Source of the DNA: an uncultured Clostridia bacterium | Lineage (GTDB): Bacteria > Bacillota > Clostridia > TANB77 > CAG-508 | Assembly: GCA_948891265.1 (NCBI GenBank) | Contig: CAQUBD010000008.1 | Location: 1-64,000 of the forward strand | Direction of reading: 5' to 3' | DNA length: 64,000 bases | In this document: piece after piece, positions 26,453 to 35,771 of the stretch | Layout of the letters: every line of letters begins with the position of its first letter | Numbering within the stretch: position 1 is the stretch's first letter | The notes under the pieces: generated by a model | The model's database searches: none | What the model was told of the DNA's origin: nothing | The model's input: the letters and a program-made list of their open reading frames with translations, nothing else | Translations under genes and position numbers: made by a program

Positions 26453-28810
26453 ATGTTAAAAGTACTTAAAAATTTAAAACAATCATGGATATCAATAATA
26501 ATGATAATAATATTCTTAATAATTCAAGCAGCATGTGACCTAACATTACCAGACTATACATCAAAAATAGTAAATGTAGGAATTCAAAATGGTGGGATAG
26601 AAGAAGTGTCGCCAGAAGTATTAAGAAAAAGTACAATGGACAATTTATTATTATTTACTGACAATGATGACACAATATTAAATTCATATGAAGAAATTTC
26701 TAAATGGAATTTAGACCAAAAGGAATATGAAAAACTAGTAAAAAAATATCCAGTATTGGAAAATGAAATATTGTACAAAATCAAAAAAATATCAAATGAA
26801 GAAAAAGATGATTTAAATAACATTATGGCAAAACCTTTAATGATATTAAGCTATTTAGAAAATGAAGAAATGGCAACACAAATAAAATCACAAATTTTAT
26901 CACAATTGCCAGCAAATATACCAGAAATGCAAAAACAATCAATGGCAAATATGAAATTGATAGATATTATTAAGCAAATGCCAGAAGAGCAAGTAAATAC
27001 AATGCTTTCGGAAATTAATAAACAATTGGATAATATGCAAGATAGCATATTAGAGCAAGCTGCAATTCAAGAAGTAAAAAATGAATACAAAGCTATGGGA
27101 GTTAATACAGATAGTTTGCAAAATAGATACATAATAATATCTGGATTAAAAATGCTTGGAATATCATTAATTATTATGATGTCAGCTATTTCAATTATGT
27201 TATTGGCTGCTAAAGTTGGTGCTAGACTTGCAAGGACGTTAAGAGAAAAAGTATTTAAAAAAGTTTTAAGTTTTTCAAACAAAGAATTTTCAGAATTTAG
27301 TACAGCGTCATTAATAACTCGTTCAACAAATGATATTCAACAAATACAAGGTTTAATAGGAATGTTATTTAGAGTTATAGTTTATGCCCCAATAATAGGA
27401 ATAGGTGGTTTCTTAAGGGTATTAAGACAAAGTGATAATTCAATGGCTTGGATTATTGGCGTTGCTATATTAGCTATATTATTTATAATAGGAACATTAT
27501 TTATAATTGCTATGCCAAGATTTAAAAAGCTACAAAAATTAGTTGATAAAGTAAATTTAGTTGCAAGGGAAATATTAACAGGTTTGCCTGTAATTAGAGC
27601 ATTTAATACAGAAAAAAGAGAAGAAAAAAGATTTGACATGCAAAATATAGATCTAACCAAAACAGATTTATTTGTTAGTAGAGCTATGAGTTTTATGATG
27701 CCATTATTAATGTTAATTATGAACTGCATTTCTCTATTAATAGTATGGGTTGGAGCACATGGAGTAGATAGTGGAACAATGCAGGTTGGTAATATGATGG
27801 CATTTATCCAATATACTATGCAAATTGTAATGAGTTTCTTAATGATATCAATGATGTCAATAATACTTCCAAGAGCATCAGTATCAGCAAACCGTATTAA
27901 TGAAGTGATTGATACAGAAGAATTTATTAAACAAAGCAAAAATCCAAAAGAATTAAATTTAGATAAAAAAGGACTAGTGGAATTTAAAAATGTATGTTTC
28001 AAATATCCAGATAGTGATGAAGAAGTTTTAAGTGATATAACATTTACTGCAAGGCCTGGAGAGACAACAGCTATAATAGGAAGCACAGGAAGTGGAAAAT
28101 CAACAATAGTTAATTTAATACCAAGATTTTATGATATAACATCAGGAAATTTGATTATTGATGGTATTGATATAAAAGATATATCAAATAAAGATTTAAG
28201 AAAAATTATAGGATTTGTTCCACAAAAAGGAATATTATTTTCAGGAACAATAGAATCAAATATAAAATATGGAAATTTAAGTATGCCAGATGAACAAATG
28301 ATTAAAGCAGCGAAAATAGCACAAGCAGAAGAATTTATAGAAGCAAAACCACTAAAATATCAAGAACCAATAGCACAAGGTGGAAGTAATGTTTCTGGTG
28401 GGCAAAAACAAAGATTATCAATAGCAAGAGCCATTGCAATTGACCCCGAAATACTTGTATTTGATGATAGTTTTTCAGCTTTAGACTTTAAAACTGATAG
28501 TGTATTAAGAGCAGAACTTAGCAAAAAGACAAAGGATAAGACAGTTATTATAGTTGCTCAAAGAATTAATACTATATTAAATGCAGATCAGATTATTGTA
28601 TTAGAAGATGGAAAAATTGTAGGAAAAGGAACACATGAAGAATTAATAAAAAACAACGAAACATATAGACAAATTGCATTGTCACAATTATCTGAAGAAG
28701 AATTATCATTACAAAAAATAGAAGGAGAAAAACAACTAAAAGATAAACATGCGAAACAAAAAGAAATAGATACTAAAAATAAAAAAGAAACAGAAAAGGA
28801 GGAAAAGTAA
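26453..28810 (+). CDS. Heterodimeric ABC exporter subunit with extracellular insert and degenerate ATP site
   Basis: The product has 785 residues. TM1 lies at about 13-33. A roughly 180-residue soluble, mainly helical insert (about 45-225) follows before TM2, then the rest of the exporter domain. Walker A is GSTGSGKS near 545, the signature VSGGQKQR near 645, and Walker B ends in Asp (ILVFDDSFSALD) where Glu is usual. The switch histidine is Gln (VAQRI). This is the non-catalytic partner of BmrCD-like heterodimers, where a TM1-TM2 extracellular domain is also known. The C-terminus is a charged Lys/Glu tail. Its catalytic partner starts one base after its stop codon. Confidence 0.87.
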   Translation: MLKVLKNLKQSWISIIMIIIFLIIQAACDLTLPDYTSKIVNVGIQNGGIEEVSPEVLRKSTMDNLLLFTDNDDTILNSYEEISKWNLDQKEYEKLVKKYPVLENEILYKIKKISNEEKDDLNNIMAKPLMILSYLENEEMATQIKSQILSQLPANIPEMQKQSMANMKLIDIIKQMPEEQVNTMLSEINKQLDNMQDSILEQAAIQEVKNEYKAMGVNTDSLQNRYIIISGLKMLGISLIIMMSAISIMLLAAKVGARLARTLREKVFKKVLSFSNKEFSEFSTASLITRSTNDIQQIQGLIGMLFRVIVYAPIIGIGGFLRVLRQSDNSMAWIIGVAILAILFIIGTLFIIAMPRFKKLQKLVDKVNLVAREILTGLPVIRAFNTEKREEKRFDMQNIDLTKTDLFVSRAMSFMMPLLMLIMNCISLLIVWVGAHGVDSGTMQVGNMMAFIQYTMQIVMSFLMISMMSIILPRASVSANRINEVIDTEEFIKQSKNPKELNLDKKGLVEFKNVCFKYPDSDEEVLSDITFTARPGETTAIIGSTGSGKSTIVNLIPRFYDITSGNLIIDGIDIKDISNKDLRKIIGFVPQKGILFSGTIESNIKYGNLSMPDEQMIKAAKIAQAEEFIEAKPLKYQEPIAQGGSNVSGGQKQRLSIARAIAIDPEILVFDDSFSALDFKTDSVLRAELSKKTKDKTVIIVAQRINTILNADQIIVLEDGKIVGKGTHEELIKNNETYRQIALSQLSEEELSLQKIEGEKQLKDKHAKQKEIDTKNKKETEKEEK

Positions 28811-28811
28811 C

Positions 28812-30686
28812 ATGAGTAATAATGAAACAACTAAAAAGCCTCCTGTAATGAAAGGTAAAGGACCAATGGGTGGAGGACCAAAAGGTCATGCTCCAGCTGA
28901 AAAAGCAAAAGATATAAAAGGAACAGCAAAAAAATTAGCTGAAATTCTTTCAAAATATAAAATAGCAGTAATTATAGTAATTATATTTGCAATAGGAAGC
29001 ACTATATTTAGTATAGTAGGACCAAAAATATTAGGAAATGCTACAACAGAAATCTACACAGGTTTAATGAATAAAATAAATGGAACAGGTGGAATGGACT
29101 TTACAAAAATTGGGCAGATAATTTTATGGGTTATAGGGTTATATGTAACAAGTGCGTTATTTAACTTGATTCAAAGCTATATAATGGCAGGAGTTTCTTT
29201 AAAAATAACTTATAAAATAAGGAATGACTTAATTCACAAAATAAATAAATTACCAATGAAATATTTCGATAAAAAAACACATGGTGAAGTTTTATCAATA
29301 ATAACAAATGATGTTGATACATTAAGTATGGGATTAAGCCAAAGTATTACACAAATAATAACATCAATATGTACAATAATAGGAATACTTGTAATGATGT
29401 TTTCAATTAGCTGGGAAATGACTATTGTTAGCTTATTGATATTACCAGTATCGGCTGGAATATTAAAAAAAGTTATAGGAAGGTCTCAAAAGTACTTTGT
29501 TAGACAACAAGAATATTTAGGACATGTAAATGGTCAAGTTGAAGAAGTTTATAGTGGACACAATATAGTGAAAGTATTTGGAAGAGAAAAAGAAGCTATA
29601 AAAGAATTCAAAAAAGAAAATGATGAATTATATAAATCTGGATGGCGTTCTCAATTTTTATCAGGATTAATGCATCCATTAATGAATTTTGTTGGTAATG
29701 TAGGATATGTTGCAGTAGCTATACTTGGTGGATATTTTGCAGTAAAAGGTAGAATTACAGTTGGTAACATACAAAGTTTTATACAATATAACAAACAATT
29801 TACACAGCCAATAGGGCAAGTAGCACAAATATCAAGTACAATACAATCGATGATAGCAGCAGCAGAAAGAATATTTGAATTTTTAGAAGAAAAAGAAGAA
29901 GTAGAAGATATAGAAAATCCTGTGTCAACAGAAGGATTAAAAGGAAATATCAAATTTGACCATGTTAATTTTGGATATGATCCAGAGAAAACAATAATAA
30001 ATGACTTTAATTGTGATGTGAAAGATGGACAAAAAATAGCAATTGTTGGGCCAACAGGAGCAGGAAAAACAACAATGGTTAAATTACTAATGAGATTTTA
30101 TGATGTAAATAGTGGAGCAATTTTAATAGATGGTCACAATATAAAAGATTTTAAACGTGGAGAACTTAGAAAATTATTTGGAATGGTTTTGCAAGATACT
30201 TGGTTATATGGTGGAACAATAAAAGATAATATTAGATATAGTAGACCAGAGGCAACAGACTCAGAAGTAATAGAAGCTGCAAAAGCGGCACATGTTCATC
30301 ATTATATAAAAACATTGTCAAAAGGGTATGAAGCTGTAATAAATGAAGAATCAAGTAATATATCAGCAGGACAAAAACAATTACTTACAATTGCAAGAGT
30401 TATTTTAGCAGATCCTAAAATATTGATTTTAGATGAAGCTACAAGTTCAATTGATACTAGAACAGAACAACAAATTCAGGCTGCCATGGATAATTTAATG
30501 AAGGGTAGAACAAGTTTTATTATTGCACATAGATTGTCTACTATCAAAAATGCAGATTTGATTTTGGTTATGGATCATGGTGATATTGTTGAACAAGGTA
30601 GTCATGAAGAATTACTTGCAAAAGATGGTTTTTATGCTAAGTTGTATAATTCTCAGTTTGAAGATTGTAATGATGATATTGAATAA
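28812..30686 (+). CDS. Heterodimeric ABC exporter subunit with canonical ATP site
   Basis: The product has 624 residues. An N-terminal extension of about 45 residues rich in Gly/Lys/Pro (MKGKGPMGGGPKGHAP) precedes six transmembrane spans. The ATPase domain has GPTGAGKTT near 416, ISAGQKQL as signature near 516, Walker B ILILDEATSSID and H-loop AHRLST. It pairs with the upstream degenerate subunit to form one multidrug- or lipid-type exporter. GGAGG precedes the start. A terminator at 30699 ends the operon. Confidence 0.88.
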   Translation: MSNNETTKKPPVMKGKGPMGGGPKGHAPAEKAKDIKGTAKKLAEILSKYKIAVIIVIIFAIGSTIFSIVGPKILGNATTEIYTGLMNKINGTGGMDFTKIGQIILWVIGLYVTSALFNLIQSYIMAGVSLKITYKIRNDLIHKINKLPMKYFDKKTHGEVLSIITNDVDTLSMGLSQSITQIITSICTIIGILVMMFSISWEMTIVSLLILPVSAGILKKVIGRSQKYFVRQQEYLGHVNGQVEEVYSGHNIVKVFGREKEAIKEFKKENDELYKSGWRSQFLSGLMHPLMNFVGNVGYVAVAILGGYFAVKGRITVGNIQSFIQYNKQFTQPIGQVAQISSTIQSMIAAAERIFEFLEEKEEVEDIENPVSTEGLKGNIKFDHVNFGYDPEKTIINDFNCDVKDGQKIAIVGPTGAGKTTMVKLLMRFYDVNSGAILIDGHNIKDFKRGELRKLFGMVLQDTWLYGGTIKDNIRYSRPEATDSEVIEAAKAAHVHHYIKTLSKGYEAVINEESSNISAGQKQLLTIARVILADPKILILDEATSSIDTRTEQQIQAAMDNLMKGRTSFIIAHRLSTIKNADLILVMDHGDIVEQGSHEELLAKDGFYAKLYNSQFEDCNDDIE

Positions 30687-30698
30687 AAAATTTAAAAA

Positions 30699-30732
30699 CA
30701 AAAATTCCAGAGATTTCTCACTGGAATTTTTG
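30699..30732. terminator. Bidirectional terminator
   Basis: CAAAAATTCCAG and CTGGAATTTTTG form a perfect 12-bp stem between convergent genes. Confidence 0.85.
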
Positions 30733-30748
30733 TTTTAGTATTCTTATT

Positions 30749-31369
30749 TTAGAATATTGGTTCTTCATATTCTTCATCTGATACATTCTGAAATACATTT
30801 TGAACTCTTTTAAGAATCGTTTTTGAAGGAACTCCAATTTTAATAAGTTCTTCAATTGTTTCGCACATGGAATCAAGTTTTTTGTTAATATCATCAACAT
30901 TTTTCTGTTTCTTATTTTCCATAATGTCATTGAAGTCAATAAAAAGATTATCAGGAGAAATATCAACTCTTTCACAGTAAGTCAAAGTCCCCTGACCAAA
31001 CATCTTACCAATTTTATAACCTACGTTATTAAATTTGATAAAAAGGAAATGACCAAATTCATCATAGCAGGGAGATATAAAATTGCGTTCTGCATAATCC
31101 ATAATTCCATTAAAGAAGAGATGGAGTTCTCCTACTCTCTTATAATCTTCTTTTGGGATTTTCTCAGGACAGTAAAGCCAATCGTCATCTGAAAAAGCGG
31201 GATTTGCAATCGAGAAATTTTCTAACCAAAGTATATACTCAGTATTAGAAATAAATTCTTTTTCAAGCTCCTGTTTACGAATTAAGTCTTCAATGAATTT
31301 ATTTACTACTTCTGCTGCTGGTAAGATTTCTTTTTCCCGTTTGGGAGTTAATTTAGATTTAGATTTCAC
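30749..31369 (-). CDS. Unrecognised 206-residue protein
   Basis: Soluble, acidic protein with a basic N-terminus (MKSKSKLTPKREKE) and a helical C-terminal quarter. AGGTAG lies upstream of the start. It contains an in-frame CGG (reverse strand near 31338) and mixed codon use, so it belongs with the unusual gene class. A 200-bp non-coding gap separates it from the divergent HAD gene. No function can be offered. Confidence 0.55.
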   Translation of the reverse strand: MKSKSKLTPKREKEILPAAEVVNKFIEDLIRKQELEKEFISNTEYILWLENFSIANPAFSDDDWLYCPEKIPKEDYKRVGELHLFFNGIMDYAERNFISPCYDEFGHFLFIKFNNVGYKIGKMFGQGTLTYCERVDISPDNLFIDFNDIMENKKQKNVDDINKKLDSMCETIEELIKIGVPSKTILKRVQNVFQNVSDEEYEEPIF

Positions 31370-31507
31370 AATGCTACCTCCAAAATTATTTGAAAAATAT
31401 ATTACTAAATTATCAAAACTAATATAATTATATCACAAAAGGGGGAGTATTTGCAACAGTTTTGAGATTTAATTACTGTTTTGCTATTTATATTTGGTAA
31501 AACATAA

Positions 31508-31541
31508 CAAAAAAGGATAGTAAAAAACTATTCTTTTTTTT
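31508..31541 (+). terminator. Terminator-like hairpin upstream of the HAD gene
   Basis: AAAAAAGGATAG pairs with CTATTCTTTTTTTT. No forward gene precedes it, so it may be an attenuator in the leader of the HAD gene or the end of an unseen RNA. Confidence 0.5.
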
Positions 31542-31587
31542 GATTTTATGATAATATTAAGATACGAATAAAATAGGAGAAAATGTA

Positions 31588-32253
31588 ATGGAAATTAAAT
31601 ATTTAGTTTTAGACTTTGGAAAAGTACTAGCATATCCAGTAAGTGGACATTGGTTTATAACGCCAGAATGTTGGAATATTTTAAATAGAAAAGAAGTTGA
31701 TGAACAAAAATTAAAAGAGGGTATGAAAAAATATAATTATATATTAGATGAACATGTAAAAACAGAACAAGAAGAACTAAAAATGTTTACAAAGTTTTAT
31801 AAAAAAACACTAGAAGAAATCCAATATACTGGGAATATAGAAATAGATTCTAAGAAGCTAGCAGAAGATTGTGTGTTTAATAATAATAAATATAAATTAT
31901 ATGATGATGTAAAAAATAGCTTAAATATTTTATCAAAAAAATATACATTATTGTTGCTATCAGACAACTGGCCATCTGGATTAAGAATGATAAATGATTA
32001 TGATATTAATAAATATTTTAAAAAAGTTTATATTTCATCAATTTGTGAATCAAAAAAGGAAGAAAAAATATTTTTTGACTTTCCAATAAAAGATTATGAT
32101 ATAGAAGAAGGACAAGCTATTTTTGTAGATGATAATATTGATTTATTAAAAATAGCTGAAGAAAAGGGACTAATACCTATATGGATGAATAGGGACAATC
32201 TTATAAGAGAATGTAAATATAAAACAATTAATTGCCTAAAAGATTTAATATGA
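31588..32253 (+). CDS. HAD-superfamily hydrolase
   Basis: The product has 221 residues. Motif I is LDFGKVLA, with Asp as nucleophile but Gly in place of the second Asp, as in YihX-type HAD proteins. Motif II is LLSDNW, and motif IV IFVDDN. A phosphatase of small metabolites is likely; the substrate is unknown. AGGAGA precedes the ATG. It is followed after 14 bp by the VanY-like gene, suggesting a three-gene operon with the DUF218 gene. Confidence 0.72.
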   Translation: MEIKYLVLDFGKVLAYPVSGHWFITPECWNILNRKEVDEQKLKEGMKKYNYILDEHVKTEQEELKMFTKFYKKTLEEIQYTGNIEIDSKKLAEDCVFNNNKYKLYDDVKNSLNILSKKYTLLLLSDNWPSGLRMINDYDINKYFKKVYISSICESKKEEKIFFDFPIKDYDIEEGQAIFVDDNIDLLKIAEEKGLIPIWMNRDNLIRECKYKTINCLKDLI

Positions 32254-32267
32254 AAGAGATATAAGGA

Positions 32268-33110
32268 ATGAAAAATATGAAAGATAAAGAAAATACAAGA
32301 AATATGAAAAAAACAACTAACACGAGAAATGTGAAGAATACTAAAAATACAGGAAATACAAGAAAAAAAAGAAATAAGAAGACAAATCAAGGAAGAGTAT
32401 ATAAAATATTAATAATATTAATTCTAATTTCTGTAATGATATGCATACATAATTTTTATAAAAACAAAGATGATAAAAAGAATATAGAAGTATCTTCAGA
32501 ACCAATAAAAGAAAAGCCAATAGATAGTAGTACAAAAGATTGGAATTTAATGTTAGTAAACAAAGATAATGCTATACCTAAAGATTATAAAGTAGAAACA
32601 ACAAGAGTTGAAGGAAGATGGGATATTGATATTAGAGTAAAAGATGCATTAGAAAATATGTTGGCTGATGCAAGAAAACAAGGATTAGCACCATTAGTGT
32701 GTTCTGCATATAGAACTTCTGAATATCAGACAAATCTTTTTAATAAAAAAGTAAATGAATATAAAAGAAAAGGATATGCACAAAAAGAAGCAGAAGAACA
32801 GGCAGCTGTTTGGGTTACAATTCCAGGTACAAGTGAGCATGAGTTAGGGTTATCACTTGATATTGTAGGTGTAAATTATCAAATATTAGATGAAAAACAA
32901 GAAGATACTGAGATACAAAAATGGTTAATGGAACATTGTTATGAATATGGATTTATATTAAGATATCCAACAGATAAAAAAGATATTACTAAAATAAATT
33001 ATGAGCCATGGCATTATAGATATGTAGGTATAAAAGATGCAATGTTTATAAAAGAGAAAGAATTTTGTTTAGAAGAGTATATTGAATTTTTAAAAGAATA
33101 TGAAAATTAA
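32268..33110 (+). CDS. VanY-like D-alanyl-D-alanine carboxypeptidase
   Basis: The product has 280 residues. The N-terminus (about 1-45) is an Asn/Thr/Lys-rich basic repeat, then one transmembrane helix (about 46-64), then the extracellular M15 peptidase domain: SAYRTSEYQ near 145, PGTSEHELGLSLDI near 185 with zinc-binding His and Asp, and EPWHYRYVG near 247 with the second His. It should trim D-Ala from peptidoglycan stem peptides. The long basic Asn/Thr cytoplasmic tail is unusual; internal Mets could offer a later start. Confidence 0.85.
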   Translation: MKNMKDKENTRNMKKTTNTRNVKNTKNTGNTRKKRNKKTNQGRVYKILIILILISVMICIHNFYKNKDDKKNIEVSSEPIKEKPIDSSTKDWNLMLVNKDNAIPKDYKVETTRVEGRWDIDIRVKDALENMLADARKQGLAPLVCSAYRTSEYQTNLFNKKVNEYKRKGYAQKEAEEQAAVWVTIPGTSEHELGLSLDIVGVNYQILDEKQEDTEIQKWLMEHCYEYGFILRYPTDKKDITKINYEPWHYRYVGIKDAMFIKEKEFCLEEYIEFLKEYEN

Positions 33111-33127
33111 GTTGTTGTGAGGGAAAA

Positions 33128-33784
33128 ATGTATAAGGTATTGAAATATATTATAATATTTATAATTGTAATAATACTAATAGTTTTGTCAATTAATTTCT
33201 ATGTAATAATGTCTACTAAAGAACAAATTATAAAAAGTACAGAATCAAATATAGAAAACATAGATTGTATATTAGTATTAGGTGCAGGAATATGGGGAGA
33301 TAGACCAAGTCCAATGTTAGAGGACAGATTATTACAAGCTATTCAATTATATAATAATGGTATAGCATCAAAAGTAATAATGAGTGGAGACCATGGAAGA
33401 AAAGAATATGATGAAGTTAACACAATGAAAGAATATGCAATAGAAAAAGGTGTTCTATCTGAAAATATTTTTATGGACCATGCAGGCTTTTCTTCTTATG
33501 AAAGTATATACAGGGCAAAAGAGATTTTTAATTGTAAAAAAATAATAATAGTAACACAAAAATATCATTTATATAGAGCATTATATATTGCAAATCAATT
33601 AGGAATAGAAGCATATGGGGTAAATTCAGATCCTAGACAATATATGGGGTCTACATATAGGGAATTAAGAGAAATATTAGCACGAAATAAAGATTTTGTT
33701 AAATGTATATTTAAGCCAGAGCCTACATACTTAGGAGAGACGATTCCTGTGAGTGGTAATGGAGATATAACAAATGATAAATAG
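33128..33784 (+). CDS. SanA/YdcF-like DUF218 membrane protein
   Basis: The product has 218 residues. One N-terminal transmembrane helix (about 6-27) precedes a DUF218 domain with ILVLGAGIWGDRPSPML, MSGDHG and VTQKYHLYRALYIA motifs. Family members such as SanA are linked to envelope barrier function and vancomycin sensitivity, and the adjacent VanY-like peptidase fits a cell-wall role. The catalytic activity of the family is not established. Terminator at 33802. Confidence 0.8.
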   Translation: MYKVLKYIIIFIIVIILIVLSINFYVIMSTKEQIIKSTESNIENIDCILVLGAGIWGDRPSPMLEDRLLQAIQLYNNGIASKVIMSGDHGRKEYDEVNTMKEYAIEKGVLSENIFMDHAGFSSYESIYRAKEIFNCKKIIIVTQKYHLYRALYIANQLGIEAYGVNSDPRQYMGSTYRELREILARNKDFVKCIFKPEPTYLGETIPVSGNGDITNDK

Positions 33785-33801
33785 AAATATTAATTAAATA
33801 G

Positions 33802-33853
33802 AAAGGTTCAATACTGAAAAATCAAAATAATTTTTTTAATATTGAACCTTTTA
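33802..33853. terminator. Bidirectional terminator
   Basis: AAAGGTTCAATA (33802-33813) and TATTGAACCTTT (33840-33851), with T-runs for both strands. Confidence 0.8.
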
Positions 33854-33869
33854 TAATTTTAAATTATTA

Positions 33870-34037
33870 TTATTTTTCATATTCATAGCTAGAACATTTT
33901 GATTCATCAGATTTTTTTGTATTACATCCTTTTGTTGGCGTAACAATAATTTCATTTAATGTACAACGGCCATCCGCTTTATCATTATATTTGCAACTTC
34001 CAACAGTACAAGAAATTTTTTGAGTGTTATTTTCCAT
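33870..34037 (-). CDS. Small DUF1540-like cysteine protein
   Basis: The product has 55 residues and begins MENNTQKISCTVGSCKYND. The Cys pattern CTVGSCKYN...CTLNEIIV...CNTK...CSSYE matches DUF1540, a small probably metal-binding family common in clostridia. GGAGG precedes the start on the reverse strand. It shares a bidirectional terminator with the DUF218 gene. The role is unknown. Confidence 0.72.
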   Translation of the reverse strand: MENNTQKISCTVGSCKYNDKADGRCTLNEIIVTPTKGCNTKKSDESKCSSYEYEK

Positions 34038-34243
34038 TTTATACCTCCATAATATTATTTTAAAAGCTTATAATAATATTATGAGCAACTTTTTATATTT
34101 ATATTCTAATATCTTTCAATTAGTATATATTATGATCAATGTAAACATTTTTATTTTTAAAGATATTATATTTTTTACATTCAAAAGGAATATAAATATT
34201 ATGTATAAAATCTATCGGGTAATAAGGTTAAAAATAAAAAATA

Positions 34244-34272
34244 TTGCAATTATTAACATAATATGGTATAAT
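34244..34272 (+). promoter_or_regulatory. Sigma-A type promoter
   Basis: TTGCAA, 17-bp spacer and TATAAT upstream of the 263-residue gene. The preceding 200 bases (34041-34243) are AT-rich with no supported gene. Confidence 0.7.
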
Positions 34273-34317
34273 TGGTTTAGGAAACTTTTTGAAAACTAAA
34301 TAACAGGAGGAAATTAT

Positions 34318-35109
34318 ATGAATTCAATACCAATGGAAGTAAGAAGTTTAGGACTAATTTCACCATGTTGGCTCTACGAGAACAGAGTCTATCGGTATAT
34401 GGTAGATGGACATGAAAGAGCTTCCTTGCTGCCAACTGTTGATGAGGAGTGCCTACCTGTACTTCAGGAGATGGGTATACCATATAGAGCAGTTGGAGAC
34501 AAGTATGAATACTGGAAAGAGGGGGACTTTGAGGAAAGAGAGATTAGGCTGCCACTATACAGACGTGAAAAAGAAACATATAAGTTTGTAAAAAATCACA
34601 CAGGTACAGTTGTAACAGATGAGACAACAAAGGCAGCATTTAGTCTTTGTGAAGAAGTTGATAAGCAAATAGAAATCTTCAAGTTTGAAAGAGAAAAAGA
34701 AAAAACAATTCAATATTTGAAGAAACTTCTAGCTGGAAATACAGCGGTGGGAGTTGATTACAAACTTGATCCAATTTTGACATCTAAGCACTACAGGCTT
34801 TTGGATTTAATAACTGATAATGACCATATTAGAATTTTTCCAGTTATGGCTCTAATGAAGCCGGCACATATGGCTAGGTGGAGAAGCTACTGTTGGGATC
34901 TCATGATGGATGAGGATGAGATTGATTATACAGTTGATACTGACTATATAGCAATCTTTGACATGACAAAAATCCATAAAGATGAGATAGAGATAAAAGT
35001 TCCGATAGGAAAAAAGGGACTTTATATCGGACGGCAGGCTTGGCAGCTGAAGAAATGGAGCAGGAGCATTGGTGTTAGAAGAATTAATGTAAGCGAGGCA
35101 GAGGAGTAA
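34318..35109 (+). CDS. Unrecognised protein with a possible C-terminal KH-like motif
   Basis: The product has 263 residues. GC content and codons (CTG, GAG, CGG, GGG) clearly exceed those of its neighbours. AGGAGG precedes the ATG. The last about 40 residues, VPIGKKGLYIGRQAWQLKKW followed by a beta strand, resemble the GxxG core of KH RNA-binding domains; this is suggestive only. A helical segment lies near 105-145. Own promoter and terminator make it a free-standing unit. CGG codons occur in-frame at about 34392 and 35030. Confidence 0.6.
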   Translation: MNSIPMEVRSLGLISPCWLYENRVYRYMVDGHERASLLPTVDEECLPVLQEMGIPYRAVGDKYEYWKEGDFEEREIRLPLYRREKETYKFVKNHTGTVVTDETTKAAFSLCEEVDKQIEIFKFEREKEKTIQYLKKLLAGNTAVGVDYKLDPILTSKHYRLLDLITDNDHIRIFPVMALMKPAHMARWRSYCWDLMMDEDEIDYTVDTDYIAIFDMTKIHKDEIEIKVPIGKKGLYIGRQAWQLKKWSRSIGVRRINVSEAEE

Positions 35110-35115
35110 AAGTTA

Positions 35116-35147
35116 AGCAGGCGACCAAAATTGGTCGTCTGCTTTCT
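35116..35147 (+). terminator. Terminator
   Basis: AGCAGGCGACCA and TGGTCGTCTGCT, followed by TTCTT. Confidence 0.85.
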
Positions 35148-35227
35148 TAAACTTTGTATAAAATATCGTCAAGCGAAAAGTTAAAAGCAATTTTGTATAA
35201 AATATTGTATAATTTATAAAACATATA

Positions 35228-35256
35228 TTGAAATTAACATAAAAATATGATAATAT
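35228..35256 (+). promoter_or_regulatory. Sigma-A type promoter
   Basis: TTGAAA, 17-bp spacer and TAATAT, about 84 bp ahead of the start of the 120-residue gene. Confidence 0.6.
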
Positions 35257-35339
35257 GAAAATATAATTTGTAGCTATACAACGAAAATAGCGGGCAACTA
35301 TTAAATCTTCGTATAATAAATATAAGGAGGATTGATATT

Positions 35340-35702
35340 ATGATGTATATTGAGATTGATGATTTAATTGGAAATGCATTTATTCCTTATTTGGAAAAAA
35401 CAGGTAAGCGGACATTGCCTCTAAGTAAGATTAATGAGTTTGGATCAAAAATTGTAAATTATCTAAACAAAAATGGAGAGAACGCATGCTTAAGATTATC
35501 AAGAGATATAACAAATATTTTTTTTTATGAATATTCTGATTTGTTTAAGTTGGTAGAAAATGGAAAGGAGGATGTAGTTGTTTTAGTTGATAATAATATA
35601 ACACCAAATGACTTGATACACAAATTTTCAGGATATTTGAGTCTGTCGGTGTTATTAGCGTTTAGAAATTCAGAAAATACTAAAATATTGTTTGAAGAAT
35701 AA
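35340..35702 (+). CDS. Unrecognised 120-residue protein
   Basis: AAGGAGG lies nine bases before ATG 35340 (a second ATG follows immediately). Soluble, mixed alpha/beta, with an in-frame CGG at about 35407. It is followed after 69 bp by the TGA-interrupted gene at 35772, which has its own strong ribosome-binding site. No family is recognised. Confidence 0.55.
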   Translation: MMYIEIDDLIGNAFIPYLEKTGKRTLPLSKINEFGSKIVNYLNKNGENACLRLSRDITNIFFYEYSDLFKLVENGKEDVVVLVDNNITPNDLIHKFSGYLSLSVLLAFRNSENTKILFEE

Positions 35703-35771
35703 TCAAAATGATTTATATCTAACTAAAATTCATTAAGTAACTCGTAAACAGATTTGTTAAGGAGGAAAATT

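Noticed and set aside
34024..34299. 91-residue Ile/Phe-rich forward frame
   Set aside because: No ribosome-binding site, it overlaps the reverse DUF1540-like gene start and the promoter of the 34318 gene, and composition is that of random AT-rich DNA.
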